From: Azonexus sp.
GTDB lineage: Bacteria > Pseudomonadota > Gammaproteobacteria > Burkholderiales > Rhodocyclaceae
Reading direction: 5' to 3'
Assembly (NCBI RefSeq): GCF_023150235.1
Contig: NZ_JAKLLH010000021.1
Span: 1-57,039, forward strand
Length of the DNA stretch: 57,039 nt
Shown: positions 35,316 through 43,469 of the stretch, in pieces
Layout of the letters: the number at the start of each line of letters is the position of its first letter
How positions within the stretch are numbered: position 1 is the stretch's first letter
The notes under the pieces: generated by a model
The model's database searches: none
What the model was told of the DNA's origin: nothing
The model's input: the letters and a program-made list of their open reading frames with translations, nothing else
Translations under genes and position numbers: made by a program

Positions 35316-38017
35316 TTTCCGGCTGGCTGCTGGGTCTGCTGGTCAGTGTTTATCTTGCGACCCTGTTCGTCATTGCGCGAATTGGCGATGCGCGCGCCGA
35401 TGCCGGGCGCAGTCTGCTGGGACCATCGATCTACGCGCTTTCGCTTGCTGTCTATTGCACCTCCTGGACATTTTTCGGCAGCGTCGGACGTGCAAGTTCC
35501 GGCGGCCTTTCCTTCCTCACCATTTACATCGGGCCGACACTGATCCTGCTGGCCGGCGGTGTTGTGCCCAAAATGATCCGTATCTGCAAGCAACAGCGGA
35601 TCACCTCGATTGCCGACTTCATCGCCTCCCGTTACGGCAAGAGCCATTTGCTGGCGGGCCTGGTCACGGTCATCGCGGTACTCGGCATCGTTCCTTATAT
35701 CGCCTTGCAATTGAAGGCGATAGCTGCCGCACTGGCTGTTTTTTTCCCCACCCTGAGCGAGGAAAGCCTTCAGGCACTTGATCCCACCCTCCTGATCGCG
35801 GCCTTGCTGGCCCTGTTCACCATTCTCTTCGGAACCCGCCACCTCGACGCCACCGAAAGACACGAGGGCATGGTGGCCGCCATCGCCTTTGAATCGCTGG
35901 TCAAACTGCTTGCCTTCATCGCGGTGGGCGCCTTTGTCACCTGGGGAATGTTTGACGGATTTTCCGATCTTTTCCAGCAGGCGGCCGCTGACCCCGATCT
36001 GCAAAAGCTGCTGCGTCCCGATCCGGCCAGAGCCGGGAACTGGCTGGCCTTGATTCTGCTATCGGGGCTGGCGATGCTGCTGCTGCCCCGGCAGTTTCAG
36101 GTACTGGTCGTCGAAAACGTGGATGAAGGACATTTGCGAAGAGCTTTATGGCTTTTTCCCCTCTATCTGTTGCTGATCAACATCTTCGTCCTGCCGCTCG
36201 CCCTGGGAGGCATGCTGCATTTCGGTCATGCCGGCAATCCCGACACCTTCATTCTCAGCCTGCCCTTGTCGCAGGGTGCCGAGGCGCTGGCGATTCTGGT
36301 CTTCATCGGCGGTCTCTCGGCGGCTACCGGCATGGTCATCGTCGAGACCATTGCTCTCTCGACGATGATCTGCAACGACCTGGTCATGCCGTGGCTGTTA
36401 CGGTCAACCTGGCTGCAAGGCAAAAACCGCCACGATCCGGGCCACCTGGTTTTGCACATCCGGCGGATTGCCATCGCCTCGGTGCTGCTTCTGGGTTATG
36501 CCTATTACCGTCTTGCCGGCGAAGCTTATGCCCTGGTCGGGATCGGCCTGATTTCATTTGCTGCCGTAGCCCAGTTCGCACCGGCACTGTTTGGCGGCAT
36601 GTACTGGAAACAAGGAACGCGGCGAGGGGCGCTGGCCGGCTTGCTAGCCGGTTTCGCCCTCTGGCTATACACCCTGCTCCTGCCTTCTTTTGCCCGCTCC
36701 GGCTGGATTGACGATGGCTTTGTCGTCGCCGGCCCCTGGGGCCAGGGCTGGCTACGACCGCAAGCCCTGTTCGGCTTGAGTGGCTTCGATGAAATCACGC
36801 ACGCCCTGTGGTGGAGCCTGTTCTTCAATCTCGGACTTTACCTGCTGGTCTCGCTGCGAGGGCGGCGCGACGCCCTGGAAGTCGCACAGGCCGAGCGCTT
36901 CGTCGATGTCGAACGCGATTCGCAGGCATTGGTTACGGCCGGACTCTGGCACGGCAATGTTGCCATTGAACCGCTGCTGGCAATGCTCCAACGCTTCATT
37001 GGGCAAGAGCGGGCGATGCAGCATTTACGCCAGTACGCGCGTTCCCGCGGCTACCAGGACGGCAACCTGCCGCCGGCCGATGCCGCTCTGGTGGCCTTCG
37101 TGGAGAACGAGCTGGCGGGCAGCATCGGCTCGGCCAGCGCGCGAGTGATGATCGCCTCGCTGGTCGACGCCGAGGAACCGGGGCTTGAGGAAGTCCTCGA
37201 CATTCTTGAGGAGGCCAACCAGATCCGGGCTTACAGCCGCGAACTGGAGGCCAAACAACAGGCCCTGGAGCAAGCAACCGCCGAATTGCGCGCCGCCAAC
37301 CAGCGTTTGCGCGAACTGGACAGAATGAAGGACGATTTCGTGTCGACCGTAACACACGAATTGAGAACCCCCCTGACTTCGATCCGAGCCTTGTCCGAGA
37401 TGCTCTACGACGATCCCCGAATCGAACTCGAGCAAAGACACCGCTTTCTCGGCATCATCGTCACTGAAAGCGAGCGTCTGACGCGGCTGATCAACCAAAT
37501 TCTCGACCTTGCCAAACTCGAGTCGGGGCGGGCCGAATGGGCCAGCGAACCAGTCGATGTCGGCGACGTCGCCCGCCAGGCCATGGCATCGCTGCAGGCG
37601 CTGTTCGACGAAAAAACCATACGTCTGGCCGGAGAGCTGCCTGTATCCGGTCCGCGGGTCATTGCCGACCGCGATCGCTTGATGCAGGTGTTGGTCAATC
37701 TACTCGCGAATGCGGTCAAATTCGCCCCGGCGGGTCAGGGAGCCGTTCGTCTGCGCGTGAGTAGCAACGACTACGAAGTCCGCATCGAAGTAGCGGATAA
37801 CGGACCGGGCCTGAGCGCGGAAGAATGCAATCTGATTTTCGAGAAATTCCGCCAGGGTGGCGACACAATGACGGCAAAGCCCCAAGGGACGGGCCTTGGC
37901 TTGCCCATCAGCCGTCAGATTGTCGAGCACTTTGGTGGTAAGCTCTGGGTCGAAAGCAGGCCCGGCGCTGGAGCCTGTTTCATTTTCACGGTACCGCTAC
38001 CGGCACCGGACGTATAA
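35312..38017 (+). CDS. Hybrid sodium:solute symporter / sensor histidine kinase (CbrA-like)
   Basis: A 901-residue inner-membrane sensor. Residues 1 to about 500 form an SSS-type transporter domain with some 13 membrane segments (SIYALSLAVYCTSWTFFGSV, RITSIADFIASRYGKS). A linker follows with a coiled coil (residues about 635-675). The kinase core has phospho-acceptor H682 (TVTHELRTPLTSIRAL), an N box (NLLANAVKFAP) and G boxes (ADNGPGLS, GTGLGLPISRQIVEHFGG). CbrA-type sensors tune carbon use. Its place after acs and with its response regulator suggests sensing of acetate or related acids. The true ligand is unknown. Confidence 0.93.
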   Translation: MISGWLLGLLVSVYLATLFVIARIGDARADAGRSLLGPSIYALSLAVYCTSWTFFGSVGRASSGGLSFLTIYIGPTLILLAGGVVPKMIRICKQQRITSIADFIASRYGKSHLLAGLVTVIAVLGIVPYIALQLKAIAAALAVFFPTLSEESLQALDPTLLIAALLALFTILFGTRHLDATERHEGMVAAIAFESLVKLLAFIAVGAFVTWGMFDGFSDLFQQAAADPDLQKLLRPDPARAGNWLALILLSGLAMLLLPRQFQVLVVENVDEGHLRRALWLFPLYLLLINIFVLPLALGGMLHFGHAGNPDTFILSLPLSQGAEALAILVFIGGLSAATGMVIVETIALSTMICNDLVMPWLLRSTWLQGKNRHDPGHLVLHIRRIAIASVLLLGYAYYRLAGEAYALVGIGLISFAAVAQFAPALFGGMYWKQGTRRGALAGLLAGFALWLYTLLLPSFARSGWIDDGFVVAGPWGQGWLRPQALFGLSGFDEITHALWWSLFFNLGLYLLVSLRGRRDALEVAQAERFVDVERDSQALVTAGLWHGNVAIEPLLAMLQRFIGQERAMQHLRQYARSRGYQDGNLPPADAALVAFVENELAGSIGSASARVMIASLVDAEEPGLEEVLDILEEANQIRAYSRELEAKQQALEQATAELRAANQRLRELDRMKDDFVSTVTHELRTPLTSIRALSEMLYDDPRIELEQRHRFLGIIVTESERLTRLINQILDLAKLESGRAEWASEPVDVGDVARQAMASLQALFDEKTIRLAGELPVSGPRVIADRDRLMQVLVNLLANAVKFAPAGQGAVRLRVSSNDYEVRIEVADNGPGLSAEECNLIFEKFRQGGDTMTAKPQGTGLGLPISRQIVEHFGGKLWVESRPGAGACFIFTVPLPAPDV

Positions 38018-38033
38018 CGGGGAGACCTACCGC

Positions 38034-38402
38034 ATGAGCAAAAAAATCCTGATCGTCGACGATGAACCGAACATCGTCATTTCCCTCGAGTTCCTGATGA
38101 AAAAAGAAGGGTTCGAGGTGGCCGTCGCCGGCGATGGCGAAGAAGCCCTGAGCAAAGCCGGGACTTTTGCACCGGACCTGATCCTGCTCGACGTGATGAT
38201 GCCGAAAAAATCGGGTTTCGAGGTCTGCGAGGCCTTGCGTGCGGACCCGGCACGCTCGGGGCTGCGCATCGTGATGCTGACCGCCAAGGGGCGCGACACC
38301 GAGGTTGCCAAGGGCCTGGCCCTGGGGGCCAACGCTTACGTGACCAAGCCTTTCTCGACCAAGGATCTGGTTGCCAAGGTCAAGGAAATGCTGGCTGCCT
38401 GA
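38034..38402 (+). CDS. Single-domain response regulator
   Basis: A 122-residue receiver only, with no output domain. Acidic pocket D9-D10 (KKILIVDDEPN), phospho-acceptor D53 (PDLILLDVMMPKKSG), Thr in MLTAKG and Lys in YVTKPFSTKDL. It begins 16 bp after the kinase gene, so it is the cognate partner. Without a DNA-binding domain it must act by protein contact or pass phosphate on; the next gene product is a candidate partner. Confidence 0.94.
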   Translation: MSKKILIVDDEPNIVISLEFLMKKEGFEVAVAGDGEEALSKAGTFAPDLILLDVMMPKKSGFEVCEALRADPARSGLRIVMLTAKGRDTEVAKGLALGANAYVTKPFSTKDLVAKVKEMLAA

Positions 38403-38484
38403 GCAGCCCCTTTCCTTCCTCCTCACCCCACAACGGGGCCACCGTCGATGCCGGCCCCGCCGATTTTCTCCCTGGAAGATTCCG

Positions 38485-40644
38485 ATGCAGGCTAAACATC
38501 GCTTCATCTTCGCCGTCGTCATTCTCGGTCTTTTAATGACCGGTCCCTTTACCGTCACTTCCCTCCTCGTCTGGCTGGACATGAAAGACGCCGAGCGGCA
38601 GATGCTGACCGAGTTGCTACTTTCGCGCATGCCGGTCGGCACGATGATGACCATGGCTGGCTTCGTGGCCGGCGTGCTGGTTCTGCACCGCTTGTTCAAG
38701 CATTACGTCGAAGGTCTGCTGCGCATGGCCGAAACCCTGCGTTTGATGCGCACGGCCAACCGCGACTTCCGCGTCGGCATCGATGGCCCGCCGGAAGTCC
38801 GGCAACTGGCTGCGGCCGCCAACGAACTGGCGCAGCAGCGCGATGAATTGATGCGTGACGTCGATGCGCAGATCGCAAAGGCCAAGGCATCGGTCGAAGA
38901 GGAAAAAAACCGCCTGGCAGCCCTGATGTCGGAACTGGCGCTGGCGGTCGTCGTCTGCAATCTGGACGGTCGCATCCTGCTCTACAACAATCGTGCCCGC
39001 CTGCAATTCACGGCGCTGGCGCAAGGCCCGACAACAGTTGCCGGCGGTGCGCTGATCGGCCTTGGACGTTCGATTTTTTCCATTCTCGACAAGAACCAGA
39101 TCGAGCACGCACAGGACGTCATCCGCCAGCGCCTGGCTGGCGGCAAGGCGGCGATTGCCAATTTCATCACCACTACCCGCAACGGTCAGTTGCTGCGCGT
39201 CCAGATGGTGCCGGTGCTGGCCGGCGGCGACGACGGCGAGGCTGCCAGGAGCGGCTATGTGCTGACGGTGGAAAACATCACCCGCAACATCGAACAGGAA
39301 GCGCGGCGCGATCAGGTTCTACATACCTTGACCGAAGGTAGCCGCTCGTCGATTGCCAATATCCGTGCCGCCGTTGCCAACCTGCTCGACTATCCCGACA
39401 TGGAGCCCGAACTGCGCGAACGCTTCCTCGGCGTGATCAGCGACGAGGTTGCCAGGCGTAGCCAGACCATCAACCAGATCATGGGAGAATTCTCCGACGC
39501 GATGAAGGCGCGCTGGCCGCTGGAGGATGTCCTGGGTATCGACATCATCGCCGCAGCTCAGAAGCGAATCGACGACAAGCTGAAATTGCCGACCAAGACC
39601 GAGGAAATCGACGACGCCCTGTGGATCAAGGCCGACAGCTTCTCGCTGGTTCTTGCACTGGTCTCGCTCGCCTCCCGCCTCGAGGATCACTACGATCCGC
39701 GCGAATTGCGCTTCCGCCTGACCTCCAACGGCAAACTGGCCTATCTCGACCTGATCTGGGCCGGCCCGGCCATGTCGTCCGAAACTTTTTACACCTGGGA
39801 GCTGGAACCGCTGCAAGTGGCGGGAGAGACCTCACCGCTCAGCCTGCGCGACGTGGTCGACCGGCACGGCGGAGAAATATGGTACGAACGCGAGAAAGCC
39901 GCCCACCGTGCTTTTTTCCGCTTTGTGCTACCGGTCGCCAAGCCGGAAGGCTGTCCCGAACTCGAGGAGCGCACCCGCGGCACCGGGCGCCCCGAATATT
40001 ACGACTTCGACCTCTTTCGCTTCGAGGACAAGTCGATCAATCTCGACCGCAAACTTTCCGAACTGGCCTACACCGTCTTCGATACCGAAACCACGGGCCT
40101 GGAGCCCTCCAAGGGGGACGAAATCATCCAGGTTGGCGCCGCGCGCATCCTCAACAACCGTCTTCTGCGCCAGGAAACCTTCGATCAACTGGTCGATCCG
40201 GAAATGCCGCTCAAACCCGAATCCATTCCCATCCACGGCATTTCGGAAGACATGGTGCGCGGCAAGCCGAACATCGATATCGTGCTGCCGGCTTTCCATG
40301 CCTTCTGCGAGGAAACCGTCCTCATCGCCCACAATGCGGCCTTCGACATGCGCTTCCTGCAAATGAAGGAGGAGCGCACCGGCATCCGCTTCACGCAGCC
40401 GGTACTCGATACCCTGCTCCTCTCGGCCGTCGTACACCCCAATCAGGAATCGCACAAGCTCGATACCATCCTCGAACGCCTTGGTATCTCGATTGGCACA
40501 CGTCATAATGCGCTGGAAGATGCGCTGGCGACCGGCACGGTATTCCTCAAGCTGCTTCCGCTGCTCGAGGAACAAGGGATTGTGACACTCAGGCAGGCAC
40601 TGCAGGCGACGGAGAAAACCTACTTCGCCCGCATCAAGTATTGA
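38485..40644 (+). CDS. Membrane pseudo-histidine kinase fused to a DEDDh 3'-5' exonuclease
   Basis: A 719-residue protein. Two membrane segments (residues about 7-30 and 50-70) are followed by a HAMP-like helix and coiled coil (to about 155). Then comes a PAS-like domain (ALAVVVCNLDGRILLYNNRA). The HisKA-like region LTEGSRSSIANIRAAVANLL lacks the phospho-accepting His. The ATPase-like region ending in RAFFRFVLPVA lacks clear N and G boxes. The C-terminal DnaQ-type nuclease is complete: D533 and E535 (FDTETTG), D621 (HNAAFD), H674 and D679 (RHNALED). It should hydrolyse DNA or RNA 3'-5' at the membrane, gated by a signal. Such proteins are otherwise known only as separate parts to me; target unknown. 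Confidence 0.85.
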   Translation: MQAKHRFIFAVVILGLLMTGPFTVTSLLVWLDMKDAERQMLTELLLSRMPVGTMMTMAGFVAGVLVLHRLFKHYVEGLLRMAETLRLMRTANRDFRVGIDGPPEVRQLAAAANELAQQRDELMRDVDAQIAKAKASVEEEKNRLAALMSELALAVVVCNLDGRILLYNNRARLQFTALAQGPTTVAGGALIGLGRSIFSILDKNQIEHAQDVIRQRLAGGKAAIANFITTTRNGQLLRVQMVPVLAGGDDGEAARSGYVLTVENITRNIEQEARRDQVLHTLTEGSRSSIANIRAAVANLLDYPDMEPELRERFLGVISDEVARRSQTINQIMGEFSDAMKARWPLEDVLGIDIIAAAQKRIDDKLKLPTKTEEIDDALWIKADSFSLVLALVSLASRLEDHYDPRELRFRLTSNGKLAYLDLIWAGPAMSSETFYTWELEPLQVAGETSPLSLRDVVDRHGGEIWYEREKAAHRAFFRFVLPVAKPEGCPELEERTRGTGRPEYYDFDLFRFEDKSINLDRKLSELAYTVFDTETTGLEPSKGDEIIQVGAARILNNRLLRQETFDQLVDPEMPLKPESIPIHGISEDMVRGKPNIDIVLPAFHAFCEETVLIAHNAAFDMRFLQMKEERTGIRFTQPVLDTLLLSAVVHPNQESHKLDTILERLGISIGTRHNALEDALATGTVFLKLLPLLEEQGIVTLRQALQATEKTYFARIKY

Positions 40645-40823
40645 AAATGAAGCGGTCCTGCCTGTCGCCCCAAGCCCCAGCCTGACGGACGGGCTTCGCG
40701 TTTTTTGCACCGGCGACCGGTCGACCGTGTCATTGCACCGCCATGACTCCCACCCAGCTTCGGACGGAGGGGAAGGATGGCGAAATGGCGGAAGTAGTTA
40801 CTTAACGAGGAGGATGGTGGTTC

Positions 40824-42782
40824 GTGAACACACAACAAGAAAACAGCATGACGGCAATGGAGAACAGCCTGCGCCAGGAAGGTTTGCGCCGGGTTTCCGG
40901 CAATACCGCCACATTTCTCAGGCGACATGCGCCGTTCAACCGGATGGATGCCGGGGCGCTGGCCTTTTTCTCCGATCACGCGCAGATTGCGTTTTACCCC
41001 GCTGGCAGCGAGATCATCGGCCCGGATGCCGGTAACGTTCGTTACTTCCACGTCATCGAATCCGGGAAGGTGTACGCCCGCCAGGCCGGCGAGGTAACCC
41101 TGACCGAGTATTCGCAGCTGCATCTCGGCGCCGGGGAGGGATTTCCCATCGGAGCGGTCACCGCCGGTCGCCCCTCGACCAATATTTACACGGCAACCGA
41201 AGACAGCTTCTGCTACCGCCTGCCCGCCGAGCGCTTCCTCGAGCTGATGGCCAGCAGCCCCGAGTTCAACCTCTTCTGTACCCAGTACATCGCCAGCCTG
41301 CTCGACCAGTCGCGACGCCAGTTGCAATTGCAGTTTTCGCAAAAGGCCAACGAGCAGCAGACCCTGAACTCTCCGCTCTCGGGCATCGGCTCACGCACAC
41401 CGCTCCACGTCGTCCCGGAAACCCCGCTGCGCCAGGCACTGGAGACCATGTCGCAGGCTGGAATCGGCTCGCTCGTGATTGCCGGAGAAAACCGCAAGCC
41501 GGTGGGAGTCTTTACCCGTAGCGACCTGCTCGACCGCGTGGTTCTGGCCGATCTGCCGCAGGACTCGCCGATCAGCGCAGCCATGTCGCCGACCCCCTTC
41601 ATGCTCGAGGAGCACGCCACGGCCTACGATGCCATGCTGGCCATGGCAACCCACGGCATTCGCCATGTTCTGGTCACCGATATCGAAGGGCGACTCACCG
41701 GCGTCGTCTCCGAACGCGATCTATTTGCCCTGCAGCGCGTCGGCCTGCGCCAGATCCGCCAGGCCATTGATGCGGCCAAGGATATCGAGGGCTTGCAGCA
41801 CGCCTCGGGCGATGTCCGTCTGCTGGCCTTCAACATGCTCGCCCAAGGCGTCGGTGCCGAACAGCTGACCCAGTTCATCTCGGCTCTCAACGACGCGGTT
41901 ACCCGGCGCATCCTGCAGATCAATCTCGAACGCCACGCCTTCGATGGCATCGACTGGGCCTGGCTGGCCTTCGGCTCAGAAGGGCGCGACGAGCAGACCT
42001 TCAGTACCGATCAGGATAACGGGATCGTCTTTGCTCCACCCGAAGGCGAGTCTGTCGATGCGCTGAAGCAACGCTTCCTGGCCTTCGCCCTGGATGTAAA
42101 CAAGGATCTCGACCGCTGCGGTTTCCCTCTGTGCAAGGGCAACATCATGGCCAGCAACCCGCAATGGTGCCTGCCGCTGGACGAGTGGAAGGAACAGTTC
42201 AGTCAGTGGATTCGTACCCCGCAGCCGGAAGCCCTGCTCAATGCAACGATCTTTTTCGATTTCCGGCCGCTGTTCGGCAAGAGCGAACTGGCCGACAACA
42301 TGCGCCGACACTTGCTCGGCCAGGCCGAGGTCAATCCCATCTTCCTGCAAGCCATGGCACGCAATGCCCTTGATGTCGCTCCGCCGCTCGGCAAGCTGCG
42401 CGACTTCCTGACCGATCTCGAGCCCGACAACCCGGGCAAGATCGACCTCAAAAAATACGGCTCCCGCATCTTTGTCGACGTCGCCCGCATCTATGCACTT
42501 GCCACCGGTGTGCACAACACCAATACCGGCCAACGCCTGCGCCAGTCGGCTCAACGGCTGTCAATGAAGAACGAGGAAATCAACGCCATTGTCGAAGCCC
42601 TGAATTTCATTCAGTTACTGCGCCTGCAACACCAGTATCTGGAAGGCGAACCGGGCGAACAGGGACATAATCTGATCGACCCGGAGAAACTCAACGAACT
42701 CGACCGGCGCATCCTCAAGGAATCCTTCCGCCAGGCCCGCAAGTTGCAGACCCGCCTCAAACTCGATTACCAGATCAATTGA
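40824..42782 (+). CDS. cNMP-binding, CBS and DUF294 nucleotidyltransferase protein
   Basis: A 652-residue cytoplasmic protein. In order: a cyclic-nucleotide-binding-like domain (residues about 25-140), two CBS motifs (about 190-310: GSLVIAGENRKPVGVFTRSD, HVLVTDIEGRLTGVVSERD), and a GlnD-like nucleotidyltransferase core G384-SEGRDEQTFSTDQDNGI. A DUF294 C-terminal helical domain follows. It could modify a protein or small molecule in response to an adenylate. The start is a GTG at 40824 with GAGGAGGA about 10 nt upstream; an ATG at 40848 is possible. Genes of this type often sit with DnaQ-like proteins and DUF4212 symporters, as here. Confidence 0.9.
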   Translation: MNTQQENSMTAMENSLRQEGLRRVSGNTATFLRRHAPFNRMDAGALAFFSDHAQIAFYPAGSEIIGPDAGNVRYFHVIESGKVYARQAGEVTLTEYSQLHLGAGEGFPIGAVTAGRPSTNIYTATEDSFCYRLPAERFLELMASSPEFNLFCTQYIASLLDQSRRQLQLQFSQKANEQQTLNSPLSGIGSRTPLHVVPETPLRQALETMSQAGIGSLVIAGENRKPVGVFTRSDLLDRVVLADLPQDSPISAAMSPTPFMLEEHATAYDAMLAMATHGIRHVLVTDIEGRLTGVVSERDLFALQRVGLRQIRQAIDAAKDIEGLQHASGDVRLLAFNMLAQGVGAEQLTQFISALNDAVTRRILQINLERHAFDGIDWAWLAFGSEGRDEQTFSTDQDNGIVFAPPEGESVDALKQRFLAFALDVNKDLDRCGFPLCKGNIMASNPQWCLPLDEWKEQFSQWIRTPQPEALLNATIFFDFRPLFGKSELADNMRRHLLGQAEVNPIFLQAMARNALDVAPPLGKLRDFLTDLEPDNPGKIDLKKYGSRIFVDVARIYALATGVHNTNTGQRLRQSAQRLSMKNEEINAIVEALNFIQLLRLQHQYLEGEPGEQGHNLIDPEKLNELDRRILKESFRQARKLQTRLKLDYQIN

Positions 42783-42787
42783 CCATC

Positions 42788-43450
42788 ATGTTCGGGATCA
42801 AGAAACTTCTTTTTCGCGACCAGCCGGCAACGCAACTTGTCGACGATGTGCGTACCGGCCTGGAGCAGTGGCGGGATTCGGCAACCCCGGGATTCGACGA
42901 GGTCCATTTTCATAGCCGCTACGTAGTCGTCGATATTGCCACCCGTAGTCGTCAGGCAGGTAGCGATGAACTGCAGTCGATCAGTGCCACGGTAGTCAGG
43001 CGGGGAGCCATCCGTCCGGCGGAATCGTGCTTCGTCGATTTCACCGGCGAGCTCGATGCCGACACGGTCGACCGGCAATTGCTGGCTTTTTTACTCTTCC
43101 TGGGCAAGGCGCCACTGGCAACCTACCACGTTGCCTACGTCGAACCTTTCCTGCAGCGCGTCATGCGCGAACGACTGGGCGTCGATTTTCAGTCGCAATG
43201 GATCGATCTTGCCTGGCTGCTGCCCTCCATGTTCGACGAAAAATCGCACACCCCCCTGCCGCTCGACCGCTGGCTGGAAATTTTTGCCCTGGAAGCCGGT
43301 GACGGACGCCGCGATCCGATGGAAAATGCTCTGTTGATTGCCCGCCTGCTACAAATGTTGCTGGTGCGAGCCACCGGCAAGGAAGTGGATACCGCCGCCA
43401 AGCTAATCGCCGAATCGCAGGCAGCAAGCTTCCTGCGTCGCACCCATTGA
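42788..43450 (+). CDS. DnaQ-like exonuclease-fold protein with degenerate active site
   Basis: A 220-residue protein with the fold pattern of DEDD exonucleases. The first motif reads VVVDIATRS (D49-I-A51) where active enzymes have D-x-E. The second reads ATYHVAYVEPFLQRVM, without the usual HNxxFD. The third (DPMENALLIARLLQ) lacks the His-x-Ala-x-x-Asp form. It is therefore probably a non-catalytic relative, perhaps a regulator of the fused exonuclease two genes upstream or a partner of the nucleotidyltransferase. It begins 5 bp after the previous stop. Confidence 0.82.
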   Translation: MFGIKKLLFRDQPATQLVDDVRTGLEQWRDSATPGFDEVHFHSRYVVVDIATRSRQAGSDELQSISATVVRRGAIRPAESCFVDFTGELDADTVDRQLLAFLLFLGKAPLATYHVAYVEPFLQRVMRERLGVDFQSQWIDLAWLLPSMFDEKSHTPLPLDRWLEIFALEAGDGRRDPMENALLIARLLQMLLVRATGKEVDTAAKLIAESQAASFLRRTH

Positions 43451-43469
43451 ACGAAAGGATCGATCCCGG

